Below are positions 43,896 to 52,578 of a stretch of DNA of 64,000 nucleotides, in pieces. Origin of the DNA: SFHK01 sp963618055. GTDB taxonomy: Bacteria; Bacillota; Clostridia; Christensenellales; Aristaeellaceae. Where the stretch lies: the NCBI GenBank assembly GCA_963618055.1, contig CAVERI010000002.1, positions 1 through 64,000 of the forward strand. Reading direction: 5' to 3'. Position 1 is the stretch's first letter, and every line of letters begins with the position of its first letter. Made by a program: the position numbers and the translations under genes. Under the pieces are notes generated by a model. It did not search any database. It was not told the origin of the DNA and saw only the letters and a program-made list of their open reading frames with translations.

Positions 43896-43901
43896 TATAA
43901 T
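43896..43901 (+). promoter_or_regulatory. Extended -10 promoter of maf-mreBCD
   Basis: TGCTATAAT (extended -10, TATAAT at 43896-43901) lies 42 bp before the maf start; no good -35 exists at the right distance. It likely drives the maf-mreBCD-mrdA-minD-rodA cluster. Confidence 0.6.
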
Positions 43902-43943
43902 GAAGGGTACAGTGAGAGAGTATTGCCTGAAAGGGACTGGAAT

Positions 43944-44513
43944 ATGCGCGCATTGATTCTCGCATCCGCGTCGCCGAGGCGGCGCGAGCTTCTGACGAAC
44001 ATGGGCATCCCCTTTACCGTTCACCCCTCCGACGCGGACGAAACCGTGTCCGGCGCGCCCGAGGAAATGGTTCGAACGCTGGCGCTGCGCAAGGCCGCGC
44101 AGGTCGCGCGCGAATGCGGCGCGGGCTGGATTGTGGGCGCGGACACGCTGGTCGCGCTGGACGGCCGCGCGCTGGGCAAGCCCGCGGACGCGGACGACGC
44201 CGTTCATATGCTGAAGGCGCTCTCCGGCCGCGCGCACGACGTGTTCACCGGCGTATGCCTGATGGACGCGGCGACGGAAAAGCGCGACCTGCGCGTCGTG
44301 GGCACAAGGGTGTTCTTCCGCCCTCTTGCAGAGGAAGAAATCCGCGCCTACGCGGCTACGGGCGAGCCGATGGACAAGGCCGGCGCCTACGCCATTCAGG
44401 GCGGCGCGCGCGGCTTCGTGGAGCGCTACGAGGGCTCCTACGAGAACATCGTCGGCTTCCCCACGCAGGAATTTGCCAAAATGTACGAGGGCTTTGAGAG
44501 CCTGCTGAAATAA
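43944..44513 (+). CDS. maf: Maf-family nucleoside triphosphate pyrophosphatase
   Basis: 189 residues from ATG 43944; the N-terminal extension of the frame runs through the promoter. LILASASPRRRELLTNMGI, GWIVGADTLVALDGRALGKP and GAYAIQGGARGFVERYEGSYENIVGFP are diagnostic. Maf enzymes hydrolyse dTTP/UTP or modified nucleotides and delay septation when overexpressed. The gene is 10 bp before mreB, the usual maf-mreB coupling. Confidence 0.96.
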   Translation: MRALILASASPRRRELLTNMGIPFTVHPSDADETVSGAPEEMVRTLALRKAAQVARECGAGWIVGADTLVALDGRALGKPADADDAVHMLKALSGRAHDVFTGVCLMDAATEKRDLRVVGTRVFFRPLAEEEIRAYAATGEPMDKAGAYAIQGGARGFVERYEGSYENIVGFPTQEFAKMYEGFESLLK

Positions 44514-44523
44514 GGAGCAAGCT

Positions 44524-45558
44524 ATGGGTGTATTTTCTTCCGGCGGCATCGGCATCGACATGGGTTCCGGCAGCACCGCCGTTTATCTGGAAAACGAGGG
44601 CGTAACGCTTCGTGAGCCTACCTGCGCGCTGGTGAACCGCGAAAACGCTTCGGAGGTGCTCGCCTTGGGCCGGGACGCGCAGCGCATGGCCGGGCGCACC
44701 GACGACGCGAGCATCCTCGTCGCCCCGGTCATCGACGGCGGCGTGGCCGATTCCGAGCTGGCGGCCATTCTGATGCTGTCCGTCGCCGAAAAGGCCTGCG
44801 AAAAGCGCCGTCCATTCGAAAAAAGCCGCCTTGCCGTCACCGTTCCGCACGGCGCCACGCGCGTAGAGCGCGCCGCGCTGGCGACGGCCACGGGACTGGC
44901 GGGCGCAAAGAAGGCGCTGATCGTCAAAGCTCCCGTCGCCGCCGCCATCGGCGCGGGCGTTCGAATTGATCGTCCGCAGGGCGTGCTCGTGATCTCCGTC
45001 GGCTGCGCCGTGACGGAAATTTCCATTCTTTCGATGAACGGCGTCGTCGCCTCGCGCACGATGAAAACCGGCTCCATGGCCTTTGACGAAGCCATTGTGC
45101 GCTACATCCGCCGGGTAAAGGGTCTGGTTATCAGCCTCGGCACGGCGGAGGATTTGAAAAAGGACATCGGCAGCGCCGTGCGCCCCGCCGAGACGAACGA
45201 GGTGCTTCTGCGCGGCCGCCACGTCGTGACGGGCAAGCCGTCCACCGAGTCCATCTGCGCAATGGACGTATACCTCGCGCTGAACGAGCCCATTCGCGCC
45301 ATCGTGGAGGCCATCTGCGACGCGCTGTACAACGTGCCGCCGGAGCTGACAAGCGACATTCTGGACAGCGGCCTGTACCTCACCGGCGGCGGCGCGCTGC
45401 TGGAGGGCTTTGCCGAGCGCCTGAAAACCGAAACGCAGCTGGCCGTCAACGTCAGCGCGAGCCCGCAGGACGACGCTGTGACCGGCGCGGGAAAATGCGC
45501 GTCGGACGACCGCCTTGCCCGCGCGCTGATCGCCGCGCACTCCGCCTTTGAAGTCTGA
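44524..45558 (+). CDS. mreB: Rod-shape-determining protein MreB (divergent nucleotide motifs)
   Basis: 344 residues with the actin-like fold: IGIDMGSGSTAVYL (phosphate 1), VTVPHGATRVERAAL, VKAPVAAAIGAG and LTGGGALLEGFAERL (adenosine motif) are in order. The phosphate-2 region near residues 155-165 reads VISVGCAVTEISILSMNG, where MreB normally has DIGGGTTEV; the acidic residue and two glycines are lost. Position before mreC-mreD-mrdA still points to MreB, which guides the elongasome. ATP hydrolysis may be weak or absent. Confidence 0.9.
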   Translation: MGVFSSGGIGIDMGSGSTAVYLENEGVTLREPTCALVNRENASEVLALGRDAQRMAGRTDDASILVAPVIDGGVADSELAAILMLSVAEKACEKRRPFEKSRLAVTVPHGATRVERAALATATGLAGAKKALIVKAPVAAAIGAGVRIDRPQGVLVISVGCAVTEISILSMNGVVASRTMKTGSMAFDEAIVRYIRRVKGLVISLGTAEDLKKDIGSAVRPAETNEVLLRGRHVVTGKPSTESICAMDVYLALNEPIRAIVEAICDALYNVPPELTSDILDSGLYLTGGGALLEGFAERLKTETQLAVNVSASPQDDAVTGAGKCASDDRLARALIAAHSAFEV

Positions 45559-45581
45559 TTTCTCCGGGAGGCGACTGTAAA

Positions 45582-46679
45582 TTGGCCAAGACCCATCCTT
45601 CCTCGAAGAGCCGCAAGCGCAGCCTGCGCATTCAGCGCGCCGTCTATTCCATTTTGGTTACGCTGGCCGTCTTCGTGATTCTATACTACCTGATCGTGCG
45701 CCCGTCGGGCGACACGTCCATCGTGGAAAACGGTCTCGGCACGGTGTTTACGCCCATTCAGCGCGGCATGACCGCGGTAACGGGCTTCATCCGCAGCTGG
45801 TTCGGCGTTTCCTCCAGCGACTCCGACAAGGATCAGACGATCGCAGAATTGCAAATGGAGGTTGAGCGGCTGAGCATTCAGCTGAACAGCTATGCCGAGG
45901 TTGAAAGCGAGAACCAGCGCCTGCAGGTGCTTTTGAACGCGCAGGACGAATACGACGCGCTTTCCCCCGTATACGCGAAGGTCATCGCCAAGGACACCGG
46001 CGTGTGGTTTGATTCGTTCACCATCAACCGGGGCACGAACGACGGCGTTCAGACCAACATGGCCGTTGTGAACGGCTCCGGCCTTGTGGGGCGCGTGTAC
46101 GAGGTGGGCTACAACTACGCCAAGGTGCTTTCCATCATCGACCCCCGTTCCTCCGTGGCCACGCTGATCGGCCGCACGCGCGACAACGGCATGCTGCAGG
46201 GCGAAACGCAGTCGAATTCCGACAGCGCCGAATGCTATATGTATTACCTGCCGAACATCGGCAACGTCAAAATCGGCGACAGCATCTACACCTCCGGCCT
46301 TGACTCCCGCTTCCCGAAGGGATTATACGTGGGCACGGTCACGGCCATCAGCCGCTCGCAGGAAACGGCAGATAAATACGTGGTCGTCTCCCCCGCCGTG
46401 CAGTTTTCTTCCATAGAAGAGGTCTTTGTGCTGCGCGAGCAGGTGGAAACGGCGGACGAGTCGCTGCCCGCCGTGCCGACGGGGACGCCCAAGCCGATTG
46501 TGACCGTCAAGCCGACGGCGACGAGCAACATCTACAGCTATCAGACGCCGCGCGCCGTGGACGACAACGCCATCTGGGTCATGCCGACCGCCACGCCCAG
46601 CGTGACCGCCGTGCCCGAGACCACAAAGGCGCCGGGCTCCGACAAGCCCATCCCCGAGGAGAGCTGGCTGGAAAACTGA
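45582..46679 (+). CDS. mreC: Rod-shape-determining protein MreC
   Basis: 365 residues, starting at TTG 45582 with GGGAGGCGAC upstream. A single TM helix (~20-42) is followed by a coiled coil (ELQMEVERLSIQLNSYAEVE) and the MreC beta-barrel core (VIAKDTGVWFDSFTINRGT, GLVGRVYEVG). A Thr/Pro-rich tail follows (about residues 285-365). It bridges MreB and PBP2 outside the membrane. Its stop is 20 bp before mreD. Confidence 0.95.
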   Translation: MAKTHPSSKSRKRSLRIQRAVYSILVTLAVFVILYYLIVRPSGDTSIVENGLGTVFTPIQRGMTAVTGFIRSWFGVSSSDSDKDQTIAELQMEVERLSIQLNSYAEVESENQRLQVLLNAQDEYDALSPVYAKVIAKDTGVWFDSFTINRGTNDGVQTNMAVVNGSGLVGRVYEVGYNYAKVLSIIDPRSSVATLIGRTRDNGMLQGETQSNSDSAECYMYYLPNIGNVKIGDSIYTSGLDSRFPKGLYVGTVTAISRSQETADKYVVVSPAVQFSSIEEVFVLREQVETADESLPAVPTGTPKPIVTVKPTATSNIYSYQTPRAVDDNAIWVMPTATPSVTAVPETTKAPGSDKPIPEESWLEN

Positions 46680-46699
46680 TCTGAACCGGGAGAACACTC

Positions 46700-47200
46700 A
46701 TGCCGCTTAAGAAACGATTGTTTGCCTTCGCCGTATCGATTCTGTTTCTGCTGATCGATACCTCCGTGATTCCGTTCACCGGGCTGAACACGGCCTACGT
46801 GCCCCGGCTGTCCCTTCTCAGCGTGATCACCATCGCGCTGCTGGCCGGCCGAACGCAGGGCATTCTGTACGGCGCGATTACCGGAATCCTGATGGACATC
46901 ACGCTGACCATTCCAACCGGCCTCGTGTCGGCGCTTTACACGGTCGCCGGCTTCCTGGCCGGCTGGATTGGGCGAAAGATGCGCGTGCGCATCCTTTCGT
47001 CCATCGTCGCACCCATCGCGGCCATGCTGGCGTATGAGCTCACGATGCTGGTGTACTACTTCATGCAGGCGCAGACGGTCTCCGCCGCGCAGGCGCTGGC
47101 CATGCTCGCCCGCGCAGGCATCGGCACGGTGCTGGTTCAGCCGCTCTACCTGCTGTATAACCTTGTTCTCAAGCCGAAGCGCTCCCGCTACGCGCGCTGA
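46700..47200 (+). CDS. mreD: Rod-shape-determining protein MreD
   Basis: 166 residues, five to six TM helices. RTQGILYGAITGILMDITL is the family segment. It is part of the elongasome membrane complex with MreC and lies between mreC and the PBP2 gene (35 bp gap). Confidence 0.92.
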   Translation: MPLKKRLFAFAVSILFLLIDTSVIPFTGLNTAYVPRLSLLSVITIALLAGRTQGILYGAITGILMDITLTIPTGLVSALYTVAGFLAGWIGRKMRVRILSSIVAPIAAMLAYELTMLVYYFMQAQTVSAAQALAMLARAGIGTVLVQPLYLLYNLVLKPKRSRYAR

Positions 47201-47235
47201 AAACCGAGCTGCTCGAACCGAAAAGGGGTGAACGC

Positions 47236-49740
47236 GTGAAAAAGAAGTATCTAAGCCGCTATCTGGTCATGAGCGGCGTCATCCTGTTTGTTTTTCTGGC
47301 CATGGTCGTCCGTCTGTATTCCATGCAAATCGTCCATCATGACGACTACGTGGCCAAGGCCGAAAAGAAATCCACCAAGACCATTCAGCTGACCGGCATG
47401 CGCGGAACGATTTACGACGCCGACATGATTCCGCTGGCGTACGACGCGCGTTCCTACGACGTGCAGTTCTACCGCGACCCCACGAAGAAAACCGCGGAGG
47501 ATCGCAAAAGCTACACCCGCTCGATCTATGAAACGATCCTGCTGATCGAATCCAACGGCAAAAAAACGCTGGATCCCTCCACCGAATTCTGGCTCAAGCG
47601 CGACGCCTACGGTCAGTGGACGTGGAATTTCAACACCACCAGCGAAACCGTCGCGAAGACGCGCGAAAGCCAGTGGCGCGCCAACTTCTATCTGTCCAAC
47701 ACGGAGAAATACCCCGTCGAATCGCTGTTTGACAAGCTCTGTGAAAACTACGGCATCGACGCGGAGCTGTCCGAGGAATACAAGCTGAAGATTCTCGCCA
47801 TCTGGCAGGCCTCGCGCATGAACAACTACAACTCCACCCCCGTCACCATCGCCTACGACGTGGGCTTTGAAACCGTGGCGGAGCTGGAGGTGCGAACGAT
47901 GGAGCTGGACGGCATGTCCGTAAAGGAAAGCTCCACCCGCCGTTACCCGTTCCGCTCGCTGGCCGCGCACAGCATCGGCTACGTCAGCCGCATCACAACC
48001 TCCACCGCGCTGGAATCCTACAAGGAGCAGGGCTACCCCACCGACGCATTCGTCGGCGCGACGGGGCTTGAATACTCAATGGAGGATCAGCTGTCCCCCT
48101 ATCTGGAATACCGGCAGGGCAAGCGCGAGGTGGAAATCAACAACCTTGGCGCCGTCGTGCGCGAGCTTTCCTACGTCGCGCCCAAGGACGGCAACTCCAT
48201 CGTCACAAACATCAACTCCTCCCTGCAGGCCGTCATGGAGGCGGCGCTGCCGGAGACGATTCAGACGATTTACGAAACGCAGTACGCCATTCTGAACGGC
48301 CTGAACGACACCGGCCTGCGCTGGAACCGCGTAAACGCCGCCACGCTGGCGTACTATGGTGAGAACGGCTACGAGGTTTCCCTCGCCAAAACCGGCGCCA
48401 TGGTCGCCATGGATCCCAACAACGGCAAGGTTCTCGGCATATGCTCCTATCCGTCCTACGACCTGAGCATCTTTGAGGGCACGACGGTCGATCCCGGCGG
48501 CTGGTCGGAAATCGCCGCCGACGACCGCAACCCCATGTTCAACCGCGCCATTTCCGCCAAGGACTCCCCCGGCTCCATCTTCAAGCTGGTCACGTCGCTG
48601 GGCGGCCTGAGCGAGGGCGCGATTACGCTCACGGAGCGCATCTCCGACGAGGGCGAGTTCTACCGCGAGGGAACCGATACCTCGTATAAGCCGCGCTGCT
48701 GGATCAGCGAATCCAAGCGCTATCAGCACGCCGACCAGACCATCATTGAGGCCATCAAAAACAGCTGCAACTACTTCTTCTACGAGGTTTCCTATCGCCT
48801 CGGCTCCACGAACATCACAAAGTGGGCCGCCGCGCTGGGTCTGACGACGAAGACGAACATCGAGCTTCCCAGCGAATCCACCTCCTTCGTCGGCAATCAG
48901 GCAATGCTGTACGACCCGGACGTATCCATCTCCCAGCAGCAGACCGACAAGCCGAAGATCACCGCGGCGATGATCAAAAAGCTGTTCCTGCGCGTCGGCG
49001 CGGACCGCGGCGTCGAGTACGACGACGACCGCCTGAACGAGGTAACGAAATCCATCCTCGATATCGTCATCACCTACGACTCAAAAAGCGAATGGCTGCC
49101 CGCAATCCGCGATATACTTCTTTATGACATGAACCTGCCGCGCAACTATATCGCCAGCCACTTCATGGTTAACACCATCAACACCTACCTGAACGACCTG
49201 AAGTGGACGCCCGCTGAAACGATCATGGCCGGCATCGGCCAGTCGATCACGCAGGTGACCCCGATCGCCGTCGCCCGCTACACGGCGGCCATCGCCAACG
49301 GCGGCACGGTGTACGACGCGCAGATCATCGACAAGATCATCGACGCCGACGGAAACATCGTTGTGCAGAAGGAGCCGGTTGTGGCCAACCAGATCGTCAC
49401 CAGTCAGGCCTACTTCGACGCCATTCACGAGGGCATGGAGGAGGTTACCTCGGTAGAAAACGACGGTACCGCCGCCGCGCAGTTCGCTAATTCCAAATAC
49501 AAGATCGCCGCAAAGACGGGAACGTCTCAGCGTACCGATCTCGACCTTGAGAACAACGCGTGGCTGGTCACCTACGCCCCGGCGGACGATCCCAAGATCG
49601 TCGTTGTCGTCTACATTCAGAACGGCTACGCCGGCGCGCACGCCGCGAAAGCCGCCATCAAGACCATCGAGTACTACCTCGACAGTCTTCAGTATGTGGA
49701 GACCAACGCCGTATCCGCGGACAACTCGCTTTCCGATTAA
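47236..49740 (+). CDS. mrdA: Penicillin-binding protein 2 (elongasome transpeptidase)
   Basis: 834 residues from GTG 47236 (AAAAGGGG upstream), longer than the ~630 of E. coli PBP2. One N-terminal TM helix, then the pedestal domain with RGTIYDAD. The transpeptidase has SPGSIFK (SxxK, Ser nucleophile), NSCNYFF (SxN) and AAKTGTSQR (KTG). Extra length comes from inserts near residues 85-180 and within the transpeptidase (~570-640). It cross-links lateral wall peptidoglycan with RodA, encoded two genes downstream. Confidence 0.95.
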   Translation: MKKKYLSRYLVMSGVILFVFLAMVVRLYSMQIVHHDDYVAKAEKKSTKTIQLTGMRGTIYDADMIPLAYDARSYDVQFYRDPTKKTAEDRKSYTRSIYETILLIESNGKKTLDPSTEFWLKRDAYGQWTWNFNTTSETVAKTRESQWRANFYLSNTEKYPVESLFDKLCENYGIDAELSEEYKLKILAIWQASRMNNYNSTPVTIAYDVGFETVAELEVRTMELDGMSVKESSTRRYPFRSLAAHSIGYVSRITTSTALESYKEQGYPTDAFVGATGLEYSMEDQLSPYLEYRQGKREVEINNLGAVVRELSYVAPKDGNSIVTNINSSLQAVMEAALPETIQTIYETQYAILNGLNDTGLRWNRVNAATLAYYGENGYEVSLAKTGAMVAMDPNNGKVLGICSYPSYDLSIFEGTTVDPGGWSEIAADDRNPMFNRAISAKDSPGSIFKLVTSLGGLSEGAITLTERISDEGEFYREGTDTSYKPRCWISESKRYQHADQTIIEAIKNSCNYFFYEVSYRLGSTNITKWAAALGLTTKTNIELPSESTSFVGNQAMLYDPDVSISQQQTDKPKITAAMIKKLFLRVGADRGVEYDDDRLNEVTKSILDIVITYDSKSEWLPAIRDILLYDMNLPRNYIASHFMVNTINTYLNDLKWTPAETIMAGIGQSITQVTPIAVARYTAAIANGGTVYDAQIIDKIIDADGNIVVQKEPVVANQIVTSQAYFDAIHEGMEEVTSVENDGTAAAQFANSKYKIAAKTGTSQRTDLDLENNAWLVTYAPADDPKIVVVVYIQNGYAGAHAAKAAIKTIEYYLDSLQYVETNAVSADNSLSD

Positions 49741-49757
49741 GAAAAGGGGACAACACA

Positions 49758-50546
49758 GTGGGAAAATCCATCGTAATCACCTCCGGTAAGGGCGGCGTGG
49801 GCAAGTCCACGGCCGCGGGGAACCTCGCAGCCGGCCTCGCCTTTGGCGGGCGGCGCGTGCTGCTTATCGATATGGATATCGGCCTTCGCTCGCTGGATCT
49901 GATGCTGGGCGCGGAAAACGACGTGGTATACGACCTTGTGGACGTGGTGCAGGGCGTCTGCACGCTCGAGCAGGCGCTGTATCGCGACCGCCGCCGCGAG
50001 GGACTTTTCCTGCTGCCCGCCTCTCAGCAGACGGGCTCGTCCGCCGTAACGCCCGAGGATATGCGCGCGCTGGCGCGGAAATTCAAGGGCAGCTTCGATT
50101 ACGTGATTTTCGACTGTCCCGCCGGCGTGGGACGCGGCTTCCGCAACGCCTGCGCCGCCGCGGACAGCGCCATACTGGTCATCACGCCCGATCCCGTGTG
50201 CGTGCGTGACGCGGAGCGCGTGCGCGAGCTTCTGAAGGCCGACGGAATCACCGACATGCAGCTGTTGATCAACCGCGTGGCGCGCAGAAATCCCCTCTCC
50301 ACGGACGAATGTATCCGCCTGATGGACATGCCTGTCCTCGGCTTCATTCCGGAGGATCCCGCCGTCGGCTTCGCGGCCGCGGCCGGTTCTCAGGTACTCG
50401 ATCACGAAACGAGCGCCGGAGACGCGTTTGAGCGCGTCGTCCGCCGGCTGCTCGGCGAAACCATACGCTACAGAATCCCGCACGACCGCCTGACGCACAG
50501 GCTCCGCACCGGATTCGGAAAGGAAGCCTCATGCAAGAAAGGATAA
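49758..50546 (+). CDS. minD: Septum site-determining ATPase MinD
   Basis: 262 residues from GTG 49758 behind AAAAGGGGA. The deviant Walker A GKGGVGKSTAAGNLA, the switch I region IDMDIGLRSLDLMLGAEN and DYVIFDCPAGVGRGF are typical. The C-terminal amphipathic membrane-targeting helix would be in FERVVRRLLGE or the tail after it. It recruits MinC to the membrane, but no minC or minE is adjacent, although minC usually precedes minD in this cluster. It overlaps rodA by 16 bp. Confidence 0.93.
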   Translation: MGKSIVITSGKGGVGKSTAAGNLAAGLAFGGRRVLLIDMDIGLRSLDLMLGAENDVVYDLVDVVQGVCTLEQALYRDRRREGLFLLPASQQTGSSAVTPEDMRALARKFKGSFDYVIFDCPAGVGRGFRNACAAADSAILVITPDPVCVRDAERVRELLKADGITDMQLLINRVARRNPLSTDECIRLMDMPVLGFIPEDPAVGFAAAAGSQVLDHETSAGDAFERVVRRLLGETIRYRIPHDRLTHRLRTGFGKEASCKKG

Positions 50547-51775
50547 AACAGCTGCGCGCGGACATTCAGAAAAACCGGTTCAATCCCCGGCTGATCCGGC
50601 ATTTTGACTGGCCGCTGTTCCTGCTTGTGCTCGCCATATCGCTGTTCGGCATTGTTTCCATCTACGCCGCCACCGCGAGCGCGACCGAGGAGGAGGTGCA
50701 CGGGCTGGCGCAGGTGCTCAACACCCACCCCATCACCTACGCGCGGCTTCAGTTTTTCTGGATGCTGGCCGGAATCGTCGCCATGTGCGCGATGATCTTC
50801 TTCAACTACCACCTGTTCGGCCACTACGCTGACCTGATCTACTGGGCAAACATTTTCATTCTGCTCGCCGTGCTTTCGGTGGAGGCCGGCCGCGGCGGCA
50901 TGACCGCCTTCTTCAAATGGGGCTCCAGCTCCGGCAGTCTCGGTCAGCGCGGCCTGCAGCCGTCCGAATTTGGTAAAATCGCCATCATTATCGCGCTGGC
51001 AAACCTGTTTTCCAAGCGCAGAAAGCCGATCCAGACGCTGCGCGAGCTGATTCCGCTGTGCGTGTACGTATTCATCCCGCTGGTTCTGGTTATCATGCAG
51101 CCCGACTTCGGCACCGCTCTGGTGTATCTCGCCATCTTCGCCGTGCTTCTGTGGGTATCGGGAACCAGTCTCAAGCTGATCGTCGGCGTGCTGTCGGTAG
51201 CCGTCGTCGTGCTGGTGCCTGTGTGGTACGTCATGAACGCCTCCTCCAGCTCCTTCCGCCTGACGCGAATCCTGATGTGGCTGAACCCGGAGGATTACCC
51301 GGACGACGCCATGCAGGTCATCAACGGGCAGATTGCCATCGGCTCCGGCGGGCTCACCGGCAAGGGCATGTTCTCGCTGGGCTCGTTCGCCTCCCTCGGC
51401 TTCATCCCCGACGATCACACCGACTTCTGCTTCGCCATCGTGTGCGAGGCGTTCGGCTTTCTCGGCGCGACGGCGCTCATCCTCGCCTTCGCCCTGCTGC
51501 TGGGCCGGCTGATCTGGCACGCGGTCAAAACCGAGGACAAGTTCGGCTCCTACCTTATCACCGGCGTTATGGCCATGTTCCTGTTTCATATCATGGAGAA
51601 CATCTGCATGATCATCGGTCTGACGCCCGTTACCGGCATTCCGCTGCCCTTCATCAGCTACGGCGGCTCCAATTACCTTACGAACATGCTGGCCATCGGT
51701 CTGGTGATGAACGTCGTGATGAACTCCCGCCTGAACCGCCAGCTGGGCGACAACCGATACACGCAAAGGCTGTAG
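50531..51775 (+). CDS. rodA: Peptidoglycan glycosyltransferase RodA (SEDS family)
   Basis: 414 residues with about ten TM helices. SEDS motifs: LGQRGLQPSEFGKIAIIIA and VTGIPLPFISYGGSNYLTNMLAIGL; the catalytic Asp loop corresponds to LVIMQPDFGTALVYLAIF. It polymerises glycan strands with PBP2. FtsW is an alternative, but mre/mrdA context indicates RodA. The start lies inside the 3' end of minD (16-bp overlap). Confidence 0.94.
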   Translation: MQERIKQLRADIQKNRFNPRLIRHFDWPLFLLVLAISLFGIVSIYAATASATEEEVHGLAQVLNTHPITYARLQFFWMLAGIVAMCAMIFFNYHLFGHYADLIYWANIFILLAVLSVEAGRGGMTAFFKWGSSSGSLGQRGLQPSEFGKIAIIIALANLFSKRRKPIQTLRELIPLCVYVFIPLVLVIMQPDFGTALVYLAIFAVLLWVSGTSLKLIVGVLSVAVVVLVPVWYVMNASSSSFRLTRILMWLNPEDYPDDAMQVINGQIAIGSGGLTGKGMFSLGSFASLGFIPDDHTDFCFAIVCEAFGFLGATALILAFALLLGRLIWHAVKTEDKFGSYLITGVMAMFLFHIMENICMIIGLTPVTGIPLPFISYGGSNYLTNMLAIGLVMNVVMNSRLNRQLGDNRYTQRL

Positions 51776-51787
51776 GACAAACTCATG

Positions 51788-51833
51788 AAACCTCCTTCCC
51801 CCGGCATACAATGCCGTAAACGGAAGGAGGTTT
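51788..51833 (+). promoter_or_regulatory. Hairpin masking the spoIVFA ribosome-binding site
   Basis: A perfect 12-bp inverted repeat (51788-51799 with 51822-51833) encloses a second 6-bp hairpin (51802-51807 / 51811-51816). The 3' arm contains the full Shine-Dalgarno GGAAGGAGG of the next gene and is followed by TTTTCTT then ATG 51838. It can act as the rodA terminator or as a switch that hides the ribosome-binding site; these are not mutually exclusive. Confidence 0.75.
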
Positions 51834-51837
51834 TCTT

Positions 51838-52578
51838 ATGGACGGCAAAACGCAGGGAGGCCTGAGGCTGCACACGACCATGCAGCCCCCTGAAACGGCT
51901 CCGGCTACGGAGGAACCCCATGTGCGCTGGCGGCTTCGCCGGCGAAAGGACAGGCACGGCGCACCGCGCGTGCGTCAGCGCGTTACCAAAAGAGCGCCCG
52001 GCGAACGGCTTCTGCGCAACACGGCCATTGCCTGCGCGCTGCTTTTGACCGTGATGGCGCTCGGCAGCATCGACAGCCCCGCCGCAAACCGCGTGACCAG
52101 CGCCATTCGAGGCGCGCTGTCCATGGACATGAGTCTGGATGAATCGCTGGGCAAGCTGTCGTTCGTTCAGAATCTGGTGCCGGAATCCGCACTGGTGTTT
52201 CTGAACATCGGCGGACGGCGCTCCTCTGCGGGCATCCCGGTTCAGGGCGAAGCCGTGCACGCGTTCAGCGAGGCACAGCCGTGGACGGAATACAAAACGA
52301 CGGACGCGGCACAGGTGCGCGCGATTGCCGACGGAACCGTCTCGGCCGTCAGCCCGTCCGGCGAGGGCGACTGGACGCTGCTCGTCAATCATGCCGACGG
52401 CTCCTGCGCCGTGTTTGCGTATCTCCAGTCGGTCTGCGTGAAAATCGGCGATTCTGTTTTCCGCGGCGACGCGCTGGGAACCGCCGGAGAGGGCGAAAAC
52501 GCGCGCCTGTATCTGGAGGTGCGCGCCGCGGACACGCCCATCGATCCCGCGAAGCTGATTTCGGAGGGCAAGCGTTGA
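51838..52578 (+). CDS. SpoIVFA-like membrane protein with degenerate M23 domain
   Basis: 246 residues. A basic cytoplasmic N-terminus (~1-60) is followed by a TM helix (LRNTAIACALLLTVMALGSI) and a C-terminal LytM/M23-like domain (~140-246) with VRAIADGTVSAV and VKIGDSVFRGDALGTAGEG. The metal-binding HxxxD and HxH residues of active M23 peptidases are absent (EYKTTDA and LYLEVR instead), as in SpoIVFA and SpoIIQ. In B. subtilis SpoIVFA holds and inhibits the protease SpoIVFB; here a SpoIVFB-like gene overlaps its stop. Same synteny after mre/min genes supports the call. Confidence 0.8.
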   Translation: MDGKTQGGLRLHTTMQPPETAPATEEPHVRWRLRRRKDRHGAPRVRQRVTKRAPGERLLRNTAIACALLLTVMALGSIDSPAANRVTSAIRGALSMDMSLDESLGKLSFVQNLVPESALVFLNIGGRRSSAGIPVQGEAVHAFSEAQPWTEYKTTDAAQVRAIADGTVSAVSPSGEGDWTLLVNHADGSCAVFAYLQSVCVKIGDSVFRGDALGTAGEGENARLYLEVRAADTPIDPAKLISEGKR

